DNA from: Antedon mediterranea
Lineage: Eukaryota > Echinodermata > Crinoidea > Comatulida > Antedonidae
Assembly: GCF_964355755.1 (NCBI RefSeq)
Contig: NC_092677.1
Location: 22,538,101 to 22,602,100, forward strand
DNA: 64,000 nucleotides
Direction: 5' to 3'
In this document: positions 10,674 through 22,662 of the stretch, in pieces
Layout: every line of letters starts with the position of its first letter
How positions within the stretch are numbered: the first letter of the stretch is position 1
Made by a program: the position numbers and the translations under genes
The notes under the pieces: model-generated
Told to the model about the DNA's origin: nothing
Seen by the model: the letters and a program-made list of their open reading frames with translations, nothing else
Databases searched by the model: none

Positions 10674-11852
10674 TTATAGTTTGTCTAAATTTCTTTTTCT
10701 TTTAACAATGGTCTGCTTATTGGGAATTGCTTTGCAAGTGTGACATATTGGGTAAATGTTTTGAACTTGGGGTCCAGTCAGTAAATCATCTCCCGATGCA
10801 CAATGACAGCAAACTGCTGCAAACACCCCAGAAGAATAGTAGGTAACCTCAACTGGCTGAACACATTGCAAATCTTTCCTGATGAATACTATCTTCAAAA
10901 TGGACTCTTCCTCAGGCTCTAAATTATCTGGCACAAAGTCTGCAAGATCTGTTCCACAAGTGTAGTCTAGTTGACTTAGAGCTGCTTCCAACTGATCTAG
11001 CTGCTCCTTTTTTAGCTTTCGTGCTGCATGCATGACTCTTGGCTTACTGCACTCTTGACAAGAAACAGTTTTTTTCACACGTGCCGATGTCTGTGCCGAT
11101 GGATTAAATGGTAATCCATGGCCTGTCTTTTTACCTTCTTTGAGTGACGGGCGGTCACATTCAGTTGTTGGAGTTCCATAGATCTCTGTAAACCCCTTGT
11201 AGTGTATTCCATCAGCTGCCATGATAGGATCAGGCAGAAAGTGAAGGTCTTTAAATACACTTTCTGTGAGCCTTGGGGGTTTGTGGAAACCACATTCAGG
11301 ATCCGAACATTTGAGAACACAAAAACTGTAGTGTCTTAGTTGGCAGTGCTTTTCAAAAAAGTTTTTAAGACTATCAGATTTTTTCAGGTCCTTCATGGTA
11401 GCATTTTGAGGCAACTGTGCATCGATTTTGAGGACATGGTTGTGATGGCCATCCATATCATCTGTTGTGGCAGGTGTAAATGATCTAAATGGAACACCCT
11501 TTAATTTTAATTGCCTGAACAATGATGATATTAGGCAGATGGTGTCTTGAAGGCCATCAGACAGTGAACCTTTGAGAGCTGGATGGGTTGTAGCAGCTGA
11601 ACGGATGTCTGCAACACTATTGCATTTAGCAAGCAAAGCCTCCATCTCTGGTGAAAGTTTTTGGCGCATAACTCCTACAGCTTGCGAGGCTAAATTCAAA
11701 ATTGACATGATACGCTCACATGGATTTTTCCAAGAATGGCCTGGAGGAGTTCGTGCTGCAATGACTGCATCAAAATCAACTTCAAGAAATGCTGAAATGA
11801 GTGATAGTTGTAAAGAGAGGTAATTTACTCGGTGGTCAGGACCGCCATCTGA
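10674..11852 (-). pseudogene. C-terminal half of a DDE-like, multicopy uncharacterised protein
   Basis: The minus-strand frame is open from about 11852 to 10674 and begins with SDGGPDHRVNYLSLQL, then RTPPGHSWKNPCERIMSILN. The D-G-G-P-D-H-R and NPxER blocks are spaced like the second Asp and the Glu of DDE-type transposases; this catalytic reading is inference. Further on are cysteine pairs (CSDPECGFHKPP, CQECSKP, CCHCASGD...CHTCK) suggesting metal-binding modules, and YGTPTTECDRPSLK. The frame starts 14 bases upstream of the point where the preceding frame ends, so the two halves are one gene with a single one-base shift. It is intronless. I recall similar proteins as repeated loci in marine invertebrates but cannot name a family. 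Confidence 0.5.
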
Positions 11853-12690
11853 ATACTTCCTTCAATGGTTTTTCGCCTTCTTTGAGCATACTCATAAGCT
11901 CAGTGGCGTGGCGTAAGGGCGAAGAAGACTGAAATACTGAATCCTTCAAGGCAGTGTAGACTTGACCTTGGTAAAAACTTCCCTCCATAGTCTCAGGGAT
12001 GTCAAGTCGAAGGGCTACACTTGGTGTTAGAGTTTGCTTTGTAAAATCATGATCAGACACTTCGAAAGACTGATTTAGGCCTATCAAAACCTTCTTCCCC
12101 CTTTCAACGGCAGCGACTGGGTGTCCTGGCTCACCTTCAAGTAAATTTGATACAGACATGGCTGTTGCCAAGTATGTTACAGTTCCATGTCGTCTTTCCT
12201 GTACTGCAGTTTCTACAACATTCTCCATATATTTTTCAACTTCATTCCAAAAGGGCTCATACTTGGATGGTCTACCTGGATTGTGTTCCCTGAGGTCAGT
12301 TACAATATCTGGATCACCAAGCTGAAGAAACTGTTTAACTCGTTTGTCTAAAGCAGCAGCATCTGTATCATGTGCAGATGTCCAATCACCCATGAGCCTC
12401 TTATACATTTCCCGAAGATAATATGGTTTGACTTTAGCAATTTTTCCAAACATACCAACAAACTCTCTACGCATCTGCCTGGTATGAAACTTGGGCAATT
12501 GGTTTTGGAGTGATTGTGTCACACACACAGATTTTGACATGACATCATCAGAGCAAGATGTGGACATTTCAGGAATTTTCCAAATAAAATGAAAATTGCC
12601 AACATTTCCACCTGGAGAATGTGTGAACAACACAGTAGGATTGAAAGCCCATGCTCTTTCAAAAGTGTCAATTCTTCATATCGCATCTTT
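11836..12690 (-). pseudogene. N-terminal half of the DDE-like protein (frameshifted)
   Basis: The minus-strand frame is open from about 12685, after an in-frame TGA, to the stop at 11836. It contains FHTRQMRREFVGMFG, LREMYKRLMGD, LREHNPGRPSKY and LLEGEPGHPVAAVERGKKVL. The GEPGHPVAAVERGK block is where I would expect the first catalytic Asp of a DDE fold. The residues just before it (AMSVSNLLE) contain no Asp pair, so the copy may be catalytically dead. The frame should pass directly into SDGGPDHR but is shifted by one base near 11850. The start is not defined; the foldback-like element at 12.76 kb lies immediately upstream and may have removed it. Confidence 0.5.
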
Positions 12691-12759
12691 CTATCAAGTG
12701 ATAAAAAAATCATTAACAAAAACAGGAACAAATCCAGGCAGATCCCTGATTTTGTTGAG

Positions 12760-13728
12760 CAATGACTTCTTTTCGTATAGTGGGGTCTCCCTCTTCTTAT
12801 AGTGGGGTCTCCCTTTTCTTACAGTGGGTCTCCCTTTTCGTATATTTGGGTCTCCCATTTTGTATATTTGGGTCTCCCTTTCGTATAATTGGGTCTCCCT
12901 TTTCGTATATTTAGGTCTCCCTTTTCGTATATTAGGGTCTCCCTTTTCGTATAGTGGGGTCTCCCTTTTCGTATATTTAGGTCTCCCTTTTCGTATTGGG
13001 TCTCTGGTCTCTGGTCTCGGGTCTCTAGTTTCGAAACACCCGTTTTTAACCGATTATTCTGTTTAACAGCACGCTAGACCCTAGATGTGCTAGATTTAAA
13101 GATGGGCTGTTTATTGTTTAGGTGGTTTTTAGGTGGACATTTATTGGAAGAAAGTTGTTTATTCAATGGGAGGGGGTATAATCTAATGGAAATAGATGCC
13201 GATTATTCCATATGATGTTTCATGGGAGTGACATGGTCACCGTTTATTTGAGGGGAATTTATTTAAAGATCGACGTTTATTCGGTGAGTGAACATTGAGG
13301 TCAAATATCAAAAGTGATATTATTCTTCTAGTGTACAAAAATACATATATGACAAATTTGAGACAAAAATTAATTCTTTTAAGACCAGTGGTAATCGAAG
13401 CATTGTCCTGACGCAAAAATTATTATTATTATTAGCGAACCCAGTCTTTACAGTAAATACAGGGAGTACTATATAATACGTTCGACTATCCTATGATCAT
13501 GTGTGACAATCTTCAGTTTATACCAGGCTATATTTATGTTCAATCTTTTACTTTTGTTTACAATAATGAATAGTAATTCGTCAAAGTAACGAATTAAAAT
13601 ATAGTTATTAATTCCTATTATACACTGTTGCAGAGTCAGGTTGTTGAATGGTCTGGGTGGTTAGGGTGTTCTAAAGGGATAGTAAAGGTAAAGGTAAAGG
13701 TAAATGTCCAGGGGGTGAATATCCGGAT
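12760..13728 (-). mobile_element. Foldback-like minisatellite element, copy A (truncated)
   Basis: This copy is inverted relative to the element at 29.02-30.65 kb. It consists of the 22-bp array (12776-12998), a boundary with repeated GGTCTCTGGTCTC and TTTCGAAACACCCG (13000-13050), about 630 bp of unique sequence matching 29296-29905 in reverse, and a single residual unit of the second minisatellite (GTCCAGGGGGTGAATATCC, 13708-13726). It lacks the opposite arm seen in copy B and carries a roughly 45-bp extra segment at about 13430-13475. The short open frames across the array are products of the repeat. Confidence 0.7.
12776..12998 (+). repeat. 22-bp minisatellite, about ten units
   Basis: Units read TCTCCCTTTTCGTATAGTGG with variants TATATTTGG/TATATTTAG. 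The same unit, reversed, forms the array at 29970-30310. Confidence 0.85.
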
Positions 13729-14518
13729 ACGCTAGCAGCGCATGCATGCAGCATTAGCCGACCCTCACAATAATCAAGTCCAGGCTCGTCCTGTCCCCGC
13801 CGCCGGGACGATAGACAGTTGTTGCGCGAACGATTGATAAAAGTTTAGAAAATTTCATCGATAGGTGGCGCTGTTGTATGAAAAAAAAAACGTTGACGCG
13901 CAAGGTCTAAATCGACGCGCGCGCAGACCTGAGACCGTTTATTTATTTTTTTTGCCCTTAATGTAAATTAACTAATTTGACAGTTTAATGATAGTTCCTA
14001 ATGAAGATGTAATGTAAGAACTAATCTTCCTGAGGAATTTCATTTGCTCCCCTCATTGCAGCTTTATAGTTGCTACCATGTATCTCTAAAAAAAAAAAAA
14101 AAAACACCTAAATAATTATGGTAATTGCATATTTTGATAACTTATAGATTCAAAACCTCCTGAAATTAAACGTCATCTAATATAAATATTAAATATCATA
14201 AATTTGATATTAAATACAATATAATATGGTAAAGATGGACGCATACATGTACTAACTAAGAATAATAAGAAGATTGTCGTAACAAAATTTTCCGATCTCA
14301 ACAAACTGCATTCCACCTAATTTACCGTGTGGTATTACATTAAATGTGAAATTGTGAGATTTCTTGTTTTTGCCCTGAAACCAGAATTTTAACTATTGTA
14401 TACATTATAGACTGCATTAATTGTTTGGTGTGTGTGCTTTATTGTGATTCTTTTTATTGTAAATTGTGTTTTTTTTTTTATTATTGTATTGCTAACCTGC
14501 CGGTTTTTAGTCATTTAG
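13729..14518. other. Noncoding stretch with GC-rich block
   Basis: The part at 13740-13930 is GC-rich with GCATGCATGC and GACGCGCGCGCAGACC motifs and an A10 run. The remainder to 14518 is AT-rich and may be the 5' leader of the LINE that starts at about 14519. No gene is visible. Confidence 0.4.
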
Positions 14519-15700
14519 TTGAACGCCATTTTGCTTAACAGCTTTGGTGAATTGATTGTATTTTGTTCTTTTTTCCAATACTACTTTATGAGCACGACTC
14601 AATATGAAAATAAATCGAGTCCTACACATTCCATAGATTGCTTTGAAAGTGACGAGGCTGGTTTATGCAAATATTTCACTCCAACACAACTAAATGAGCT
14701 ACAGGCGCAAATTGATAACAATGGTATCTTTACAACGTTACACATGAATGCACGTAGTCTTCCAAAACACTTCGACGAAATTAGCATTCTGTTAGATACC
14801 ATAGGTCGTGCGTTTGATGTACTTGGTTTCTCGGAAACCTGGATAAATAAGAACACGCCAATTGACTTATTAAATATCAATGGATACAATATGTACACTT
14901 GTAATAGAGAAGGTAGAGTCGGTGGTGGAGTTTGTCTATATTTAAAAGAACAAATCAACACCGTAACACGTGATGATTTTGTATTTAATGATAACTCCAT
15001 TGATTCACTTTTTCTAGAAATAATAAACACAAACGGCAAAAATACTATTGTAGGTATGTTGTATCGACCACCAAATTCAAACGTCAACTCATTTAACAAA
15101 AACTGCTATATCTTAGGAGATTTTAATCAAGACTTATTAAAATATGACATTCAAAAAACAACACAGGAATTCACAAACATTATTTACTCAACATCTTTTA
15201 ATCCATTAATCAACTTACCCACCAGAATAACATCGTCTTCTGCTACAATTTTAGATAATATTATTACAAATGATGATAACATTTCGCATTGTGGAGTAAT
15301 AGTCACTGACATTACCGATCATCTACCCATTTTCATGACAACACACTTGTCATTAAATACTAACACACAAGCTCCAATTACAAAACAAAAAATAATTAAT
15401 GATACAACATTAAATAACTTGCTTATTGCTATTTCTAATGAGGATTGGGGTGAACTATATTTATGCACAGATACCAATACATCATATAACCTATTTATTA
15501 AAAAACTATCCAATCTCATAGATAATAACATACCTACAAAAAGTAATAAGCCAAATGGTAATACAAAGAAAAAACCATGGATCACAACAGGAATTTTGAT
15601 TTCAATAAAAAAGAAAAATAAACTTTATAAAAAATACCTTAAAAACCCAACACAATTATTAAAAAATATATATAAAAAGTACAAAAATAAATTTAGTTAG
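14519..15700 (+). pseudogene. LINE AP-endonuclease domain
   Basis: 393 codons. Motifs in order: LHMNARSLPKHFDEI at the domain start, FSETWI with the catalytic Glu, GGGVCLYL, MLYRPPNSN, ILGDFNQDL with the Asp/Asn pair, and a terminal TDHLPI with the catalytic His. The frame then passes a poly-lysine region and stops at 15698-15700. LINE-type sequence continues in another frame (SKKLDAARHDSKQTW), so the stop comes from a frameshift. The protein nicks target DNA to prime reverse transcription. Confidence 0.7.
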
Positions 15701-16282
15701 AATTCGAAAAAAACAATATTATTCCAAAAAACTGGATGCAGCTCGACACGATTCAAAGCAAACATGGAAAGTTTTAAATGAAGTTCTAAATAGAAAAAAA
15801 TCGAGTGTTAAGCCAAATGATGTAATTAACCATAGTATGTGATTCAAAAGGTATGTCTGACGCTTTTAATGACTTCTTCTCCAACATTGGAAATGAATTA
15901 GCAAACAAAATACCAAATGTAAACAATTCTGACTTTAAACAATTTATATGAAAGAGAGTCAATCCCAATCCATATATTCCAATCCTACGAATGAAGAAGA
16001 GGTCATTGAAATAGTTAGTCAAATCAAAAATTCAAATTCAGAAGGTGTTGATAACTTAAGTAATCGCATTCTAAAGCATATTATTGCTGCTGTGGCATCT
16101 CCTCTTGTACATATCTTTAACCTCTCTTTTGAGACAGGCATGGTTCCTGATAGTATGAAAGTAGCTAGAGTAGTTCCAAGTTTTAAATCTGGCAATAAAA
16201 GTGACGTCAGTAATTATAGGCCGATCTCTATTCTGCCTACCGCTTCAAAAATTCTTGAAAAAATTGTTCAAATTAGAGTAAA
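15701..16282 (+). pseudogene. LINE linker and N-terminal reverse transcriptase segment
   Basis: Two frames carry FNDFFSNIGNELANKIP (about 15865-15925) and then, from 15948, GVDNLSNRILKHI, GMVPDSMKVARVVPSFK and YRPISILPTASKILEKIV, the RT fingers. The frame is cut at 16282 by a Helitron and continues in phase at 17498. Confidence 0.7.
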
Positions 16283-17497
16283 CTAGATGGAACGCTCGCT
16301 TCGCTCGCGTACCATCTAGGTCGTGCCCACAGATGGTTCTCGAATACACAGTAATTTCAGCGTTAAAAAACTGGCGATTTCAAATGTACAATAATGCAGG
16401 ACAATAATATATGTCGTTTACAGGAACGATTAAATAGACACTGTGATTTATGTACTCAACTAAAATTAGCACACTGGGAATTACTTCCGAAAGAGAAAGT
16501 TGTCACAAAATGAGACCAATTGTTTAAGTCAAATTTAAACAAACTTAATTTGTGTTTTGTATGTAACATTATGGTTGAGAGATGGGGAAGAGGATGGGTG
16601 CAAAGAGGAACAATTTTTAAATATATTCTTTATTTTGTAACGAAATATTAATTAACATGCTTTACAAATAATATACCACTAAACACAGTAAAACATTGCG
16701 ATGTAATACTTTGTTGAAACTATCACCGTCGTAGTCGATTGAAATAGTACAGTACATGTAACGATACATCACTACGACGTGTATGTTTATATAATGTTAA
16801 ACAATTTGTGAAAACCACCTCTATTCGGGGAAAATCATAAATTCGATTTAATCGGTAATAAATATTAAATTACGGCGACTGAAAACGCTAGCTCATTATC
16901 CGTTTAAAAAAAATTATATCCAACCTCTGCGGCAAAGATTGAAAAAAAAAATGGATCGAATTTCTGTTATGAGTATACAGTACTTTCCTTTACGACGCCT
17001 GAGGGAATAGACACTTGTGGAACGACACAGAGATTGGAATGTTCCATTCATCGCAAATCAATACATTTGTATAAACGTATATTAAATCTATCAAAATAGT
17101 ATTTTTTAAAGAAAATCGGCCTGTCTTCAACATTATGATACTGTACTCGAGCTGTTCAACCGGTTTTCAGCTATTAAAAACAATTATCGTAGGAGGAGAT
17201 AGGAAAATGCGAAGCCTCCTCGCATTTTTGTGGCGGGTATTTTTCAAGATGGACATCCATTAGACAGTGTATACCACGATCGGAAAACACCCCTATCTGG
17301 GGCAAATCGTTGAACCTAAATTCGTTTTAATCGTCAATAACTAATTATCTAACTTAATTTAATTAGTAAACAGGGTTACATCAGGTGGTTAAAATCAGTA
17401 CCGAAAGTACGAACCAACTTTACATACCATCGAGTAAAAATTCTAAAAGTTAGCCGCGATTTACCGAATTTTGCCCTTACGTAAATTTATATATAGA
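16283..17497 (-). mobile_element. Non-autonomous Helitron, 1,215 bp, inserted in LINE RT
   Basis: Read on the minus strand the element begins TCTATATATA (17497 downward) and ends CTAG (16286-16283). The host base before TC is A and the base after CTAG is T, exactly the Helitron A/T target rule. Its 3' end is a hairpin: CTAGATGG...GCG pairs with CGC...CCATCTAG (16283-16319) around a TCGCTTCGCTC loop. Removing the interval restores the LINE frame exactly (QIRVN joined to NYITKFN). No Rep/helicase frame is present, so it is non-autonomous. A related fragment lies at 63.47-63.88 kb. Confidence 0.85.
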
Positions 17498-18418
17498 TAA
17501 TTATATCACAAAGTTTAACACCCTTAATAATGCACAATATGGTTTCAGAAAAAACAGTTCTACTTTTATGGCCGTTATAGATCTGGTTGAACGAATAACA
17601 CCATCGGAATATTTATTGATTTGTCAAAAGCGTTTGACACCATCAACCATGATATACTTCTTAAAAAATTGGAACACTATGGCATAAGAGGCACGGCCTT
17701 TAAATGGTTTAGAAACTATATTAGTGGAAGGAAACAATTTACGTCTATTGATAACACAAGTTCGTGTTTGATGGATATAAATTGCGGTGTACCACAGGGT
17801 TCAATTCTGGGGCCTCTACTTTTTATTTTGTACATTAACGATGTATTTAATTGCTCAAACTCGTTATCTTTTGTTTTATTTGCTGACGACACAAACATAT
17901 CTGCATCTCACGAAAACTTGGATACGCTCATAGAACTAGTTAATGGTGAACTAAAAAATGTTTTGGATTGGTTCATGTGCAATAAACTATCAATCAACGT
18001 TAAAAAAACTAATTACATAATTTTCCGCAATCAGCGAAATCCAAGTAATTTAGAGAATGTAAATATTTATGTCAACAATAAAAGAATAGATAGAGTTAAA
18101 TCGACTAAATTCCTTGGAGTACATATTGATGAATTTCTCACATATAAGAACCACATCAATGTTACAGCTAGGAAACTATCTCGATATGTAGGCATACTAT
18201 ATATAGTAAGACAATTTTTACCAACCTATGCTCTCTGGACAATATACAAATCACTCATTGAACCAGTATTAAATTATTGCAACATAATATGGTGTAGCAC
18301 ATTTCCAAGTTATCTAGATGAGTTATTTAAACTCCAGAAAAGGGCATTACGAGCTATAACATGGTCAAAGTTTAATGATTCAATGACTGAATGTTTCTAT
18401 AAATTTAAACTTCAATAA
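17498..18418 (+). pseudogene. LINE reverse transcriptase palm and thumb
   Basis: It opens with NYITKFNTLNNAQYGFRKN, in phase with the segment before the Helitron. A small indel near 17605 follows. From 17621 it is open: FIDLSKAFDTINHDIL, GVPQGSILGPLLF and the catalytic box LFADDTNI, then the thumb with KFLGVHID and a region ending WCSTFPSYLDELFKLQKRALR. It stops at 18416-18418 by frameshift. Confidence 0.75.
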
Positions 18419-18437
18419 GTACCAAATTGGGCTTTTC

Positions 18438-18692
18438 ATGTATAATGTTACTACTAATCAGGACGTGCGTTTTTCATCGCTCTTTATTAAAAATGGTTCT
18501 TACCATAATTATAATACAAGATCTAAAGACAAAATGAGACTCAGAAAACGTAATCGTACTTCTACTAGTTTTACTGTGTCATGTGTGGGACCCAAATTGT
18601 GGAATGACTTGAATTACGAACTACAAAGTACCAAATCAATATATATATTTAAATCATTGTTTAAAGAACATTTATTATCATTTTACAAATAA
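18438..18692 (+). pseudogene. LINE C-terminal segment
   Basis: 84 codons containing YNTRSKDKMRL and SCVGPKLWNDLNYEL, then FKSLFKEHLL. This is the usual C-terminal block of CR1/Jockey-type RT proteins. It sits one frame away from the preceding segment. Confidence 0.65.
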
Positions 18693-18892
18693 TTTTAAAA
18701 ATACTTGTTGCAGGATGCTTTTTTATTATTTATGTTTTAGTTTTTTAGGCTAGTTAGGGACATAGGGGGACACAACTAATCAAGCTCTTGTTTTTATGTG
18801 TTTCCTTTTCATCTTTTTTATGTTCTCATATATTGTTGTTGTATATTTTCATGATTGAGGATGAATAAAGAATATTTGAATTTGAATTTGTT

Positions 18893-19127
18893 CTTTATTC
18901 GTTGTGTACATGTGCTCTTACTGTAACATGAAATCATGGGATGTCCCAAAGGTAGACTATAGATGGCAGCAGACATATTAAGATGATCATCAACATCTTC
19001 CCTTTTAAAAGCAGGCATTAAACCATGCAAGGTCTCAACTAGATCAAAAAACTTATATGAACAATAACAATAATAACTCTTACTCTTCCTTTCTCTTAAG
19101 TTAACTTAACATGGTAAAGTTTAAAGT
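18893..19127 (-). repeat. Possible LTR next to gypsy integrase remnant
   Basis: On the minus strand, immediately after the integrase stop, comes a purine run (AAGAGAAAGGAAGAG, about 19085-19099) like a polypurine tract. It is followed by sequence ending in AATAAAGAAC at 18890-18900, where the LINE tail abuts. The LTR borders are not resolved. Confidence 0.3.
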
Positions 19128-19353
19128 TCATTTCTGGATGTATCTAGAATTAGGCCGTGATATTCTTCCAGAGCGTGTGGTGATTAAACGGTTATTTACA
19201 TTATTGCGAGTGGGTTGGATGTCATGGTAGTATGGAAAATCTTCTCGATCGGAGGTTGTAGGTGTTATGTTGAGGCGGTCGTTGCTTTCCGAGACGGGTA
19301 ATAAATGACGACGGTTACGACGATAGTCACTGCCATTAACATGGACAATATAA
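19128..19353 (-). pseudogene. Gypsy-type Pol C-terminus (distal part)
   Basis: Minus strand: IVHVNGSDYRRNRRHLLPVS, then RLITTRSGRISRPNSRY and a stop at 19128. The YRRNRRHL and TRSGR blocks are characteristic of the tail of Ty3/gypsy-like integrases in metazoans. The upstream part of the same protein lies at 22776-23293, on the far side of a transposon insertion. Confidence 0.65.
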
Positions 19354-19472
19354 TAGTAGAGAGGCCAAATACACAAAAGTCCTCTATAAAAAGTTTGGGG
19401 GGCATTTTTTGTTAATAGCAGGCAACCATGTTGAATGTATCCTTTGTGGGGTGACAAAAACGATCGGGGTGG
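19354..19472 (+). repeat. Left terminal inverted repeat of the 3.4-kb transposon
   Basis: Imperfect inverted match to 22663-22775, best in the blocks GGGGGGCATTTT, AATAGCAGGCAACCATG and CGGGGTGGATG. Confidence 0.7.
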
Positions 19473-20175
19473 ATGCCATCTTCAGTTTTGGGTTTTAAGG
19501 TCAGTTTATGTGGTCAAGAGGTTAAACAAGGTCAAAATATAGGATTTTTTTTTATTCACGGAAAATCATCTACATCATCAGATCTATCCAAAAAGGTATA
19601 TCAACTGATGCTTCATATTATAGTAATTATGAGATAAACATTTAATTTTACACATAAAAACATAGGAAATTAAATATAAAAGTGTCATTTTCTCAAAATG
19701 TTGTTTTCACATATTTCTGTAAAGTACACACAGTTTTTTAATAGGCTTTTCCCAGTCTGTTGTAAATTTGTCTTTTTCATGTTGTCCACCAGTCATCGTT
19801 TTGATTTTTGTCGGAAAAAATAGGTCAAGTGTTATATGTATGAAACGCCATATGTGCCAAAAGATTGGTCTTTTACTATAATATTAATATTACTTATAAT
19901 AATGTAATACAGTAATATTTAGAAATTTGTTTTTAGAAAAATTATTTATATTACCTATAATAATGTAATAATATTTAGAAATTTGTTTTTAGAAAACAGA
20001 GACCCCCTATATGGCCTAATGTCGAGATGTTTTTGTTTGGGTCAGAGACCCCCTATAATGTAATTAATTAAACATTTTTTTCATTATTTCAATGATACAA
20101 GTTTTTATTGAAGTTTGTTGTTTCAAGAAATCTCGAAAGAGAAACCTGGGTATCGAGTTTTTGTTTTCAAAAACG

Positions 20176-20481
20176 CTAACTATTGGACTTTATCAAGGTT
20201 GGAAGGAGTGGTAATTGGGGACTTCTTCTTGAGGCCTTCGCAGCTATGCTATCATGGCTGACGGTGATAACAAATATAAAACTCCTTAAGTAATTAAGAA
20301 GTCCTTTATACACATGGATAAAGACGGTTTTAACGTTATTTACAAACATTACGTTACGTACTGTGTCCAGGAAATCCATTTCTCCAAAAAGACACAAACG
20401 ATTGAAAATTTTCAAAAGATTTCGAGGGTGTAGCCAAGGAAGACTTCCTTCAAATGAGATGCAATCTAAGCAGAAATACAC
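20176..20481 (-). other. Unassigned open frame inside the TIR transposon
   Basis: 101 codons with no recognised motif, on the strand opposite the transposase-like relic at 21.5 kb. It may be a chance frame. Recorded only because the element's coding capacity is otherwise obscure. Confidence 0.15.
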
Positions 20482-21500
20482 GAGGACATCAGCTTAGACT
20501 TTTTAAACCTAAATTTCACAAAGGACTGAGAGGAGATCCACTTTTTCACAATTATATTTATATATTTTAATAGTTTGCCAACCAAAGTCGTCATTTCTGA
20601 AACCACCAACACTTTTAAAAACTGATTGGATTCGTTGTAGAAATGAGGTTAAAAGGGTAAACAAATGTACCTATCTAAACTATCAGAACCAATATTCTAA
20701 ACACAAACAGTGGATGATTGATCAATTCAAAATAGAATCATTTGTATAACAAGAAACGCTGTAATTCATTGATAGGTTCTGCATGACATGGTCAGACTTA
20801 TCACGAATCACACATAATACACAATATTCTTTCGAACTGACAGATGATAAGGAAGATCTTATATTTAAAGTAGCAACTTATTGAAAGAAAAAAACAGTAG
20901 AACTTAGAACTTCATGAGCCACTGAGAAAGCATCGCTCTAAACCTTTGCGGATTTCTATAAGGCAACTGTTTAAAGTATATAAAAACTGACTGACATCTG
21001 CTGATCAACCAATTTTAATATCTTTAACTAAATATGACTTCACATATCATGATGGATGTCGTTGAAATACCTACAGATGTTCCAGAAGAAAACTTACAGT
21101 AAAAACATGATGGTCATGCACTATAGGATGCAGTAAACATGGCTGTAAACATTTGGTGACTATGCAAGTATTCATGCAAGTTACCTAGATATTTTGTTGT
21201 ATTTGATCATTACATTGGAAAGGGGTGGATAAAAGCAGTGACACGATTGAAAGGATAGTCCCAATGTACTAATCTGTACTTCCGTATGTGTTTTGGGCCA
21301 CACTCGGTTTGGAGGAGAACAAATATCACAAAGTTTTTAGACATTCTTTATGTTAATAACAAAGAGCTTGCAATTATACATGAAAGCTGATGTTAATTAA
21401 TGATATGCACTTTGTAATAGTAGCCTTCAAAAGTATGGACGATGTTTGGTATAGTGAACAATAAAGTGGTTGAAAACCTATTAAGAATAATCTAACCAGC

Positions 21501-21596
21501 TTCCATGCCATTACAGGTTGCAGCACGTCATTATTTGCTGGTTATGGGAAGAGGTCATACTGGAAATCATTTGTAACGCATCCACTCCTTGTAAAT
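21501..21596 (+). pseudogene. Decayed transposase-like block in TIR transposon
   Basis: The plus strand reads FHAITGCSTSLFAGYGKRSYW followed by KSFVTHPLL. This resembles a TGCDTTSxFxGxGK block I associate with multicopy transposon-related proteins of invertebrates. Flanking sequence has many stops, so only a relic remains. The surrounding 20.5-21.9 kb probably derives from the same gene. Confidence 0.35.
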
Positions 21597-22662
21597 GGAA
21601 TTGATTAAGATTAAGACTTTCCACGTACAGTGTACACTAAAGTTTAATATTGCCAAATATATGGTACTCTTGAGCAGATAACTGTATAATAACAGACTAC
21701 TCTTTGGTGCTACCTCCAACTAGACTCAGTGACCATATACCATTAACACTAGTGATATATATTTCCCTTAAATATTAAGTATTTCACTTCACTCAATAAA
21801 TATTTAAGTACCTGTATTTCTACTTCGGGAAACACTTAAAATTAAAAAAACTCACCTATGGTGAATACAGACACCATAGAACCTAAACATACGAGCCAAC
21901 TATCAGGCAGAGATCAGTATGTGGCCTAAATGAATCGGGTCGTTTGGAAGCCCCTAACCCAGTTGTCAGTTTGGAACTTGTTACATGTGTATTATATGTA
22001 AACTAAAGAGCCGATGAAGTTGTTACAGAAAGCATGCATATGTGGTTGTGATTCAATCGTTTGCCGTTACCCAGATGGCCAGTAGGCATTATATATCAGT
22101 GCTTGAAGAAATACCCACCTCAGAGCATTACCTCCTTCCATCCCAGAAAAATTTCGAATATTGGCATGTGCCCATGCCGCCCATTACTCCCAACCCACAA
22201 ACGCTCTGTGACCGTTTTTAAATGAAATTTAAGACATTCCAGTAGGCCTCCAATTTCGTTTTTTTTTTATACTTTAGGACTCATCCTCTCAATTCCTTAA
22301 ACACCTTCCAGGAGTGACTCAAAAAGTTTAAAATCTTCCCAGTACAATTCTGGTCTTTTTGACACCACACTATAACCATCAGCCCCAGGCTATCATGAAA
22401 ATTATATTTATTTCAATTATTAATACCGATAATTAACAGGTATGTGCTCTATTTGACCTTATGACCTTGAAAATGACCTTTAAACTTTTAAGTTGAAAAA
22501 TTGATGAACTTCACCATCTACAGCAATATGTCAATAATGATCCAATAATGGTTACATTTCTTTTAATTAGCTTATATGTTGTTGAAAACAGCTTAAACCT
22601 CTATTTCACCATATTTGACCTTATAACCTTGAAAATGACCTTTGACCTGAAATTTGAGAGCG

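Larger units (their letters stand above)
14519..18892 (+). mobile_element. APE-class LINE (CR1/Jockey-like), interrupted by a Helitron
   Basis: Frames in order: endonuclease (14519-15700), linker and RT fingers (15701-16282, several frameshifts), a 1,215-bp insertion, RT palm/thumb (17498-18418) and a C-terminal segment (18438-18692). Downstream the element ends in TTTGAATTTGAATTTG repeats near 18876-18892, a short-repeat tail typical of LINE 3' ends. The copy is decayed but complete in domain content. Confidence 0.75.

Noticed and set aside
12824-13066. 80-codon repeat frame
   Set aside because: Reverse of the same minisatellite; no independent coding signal.
14599-15099. 166-codon minus-strand frame
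   Set aside because: Antisense of the LINE endonuclease domain.
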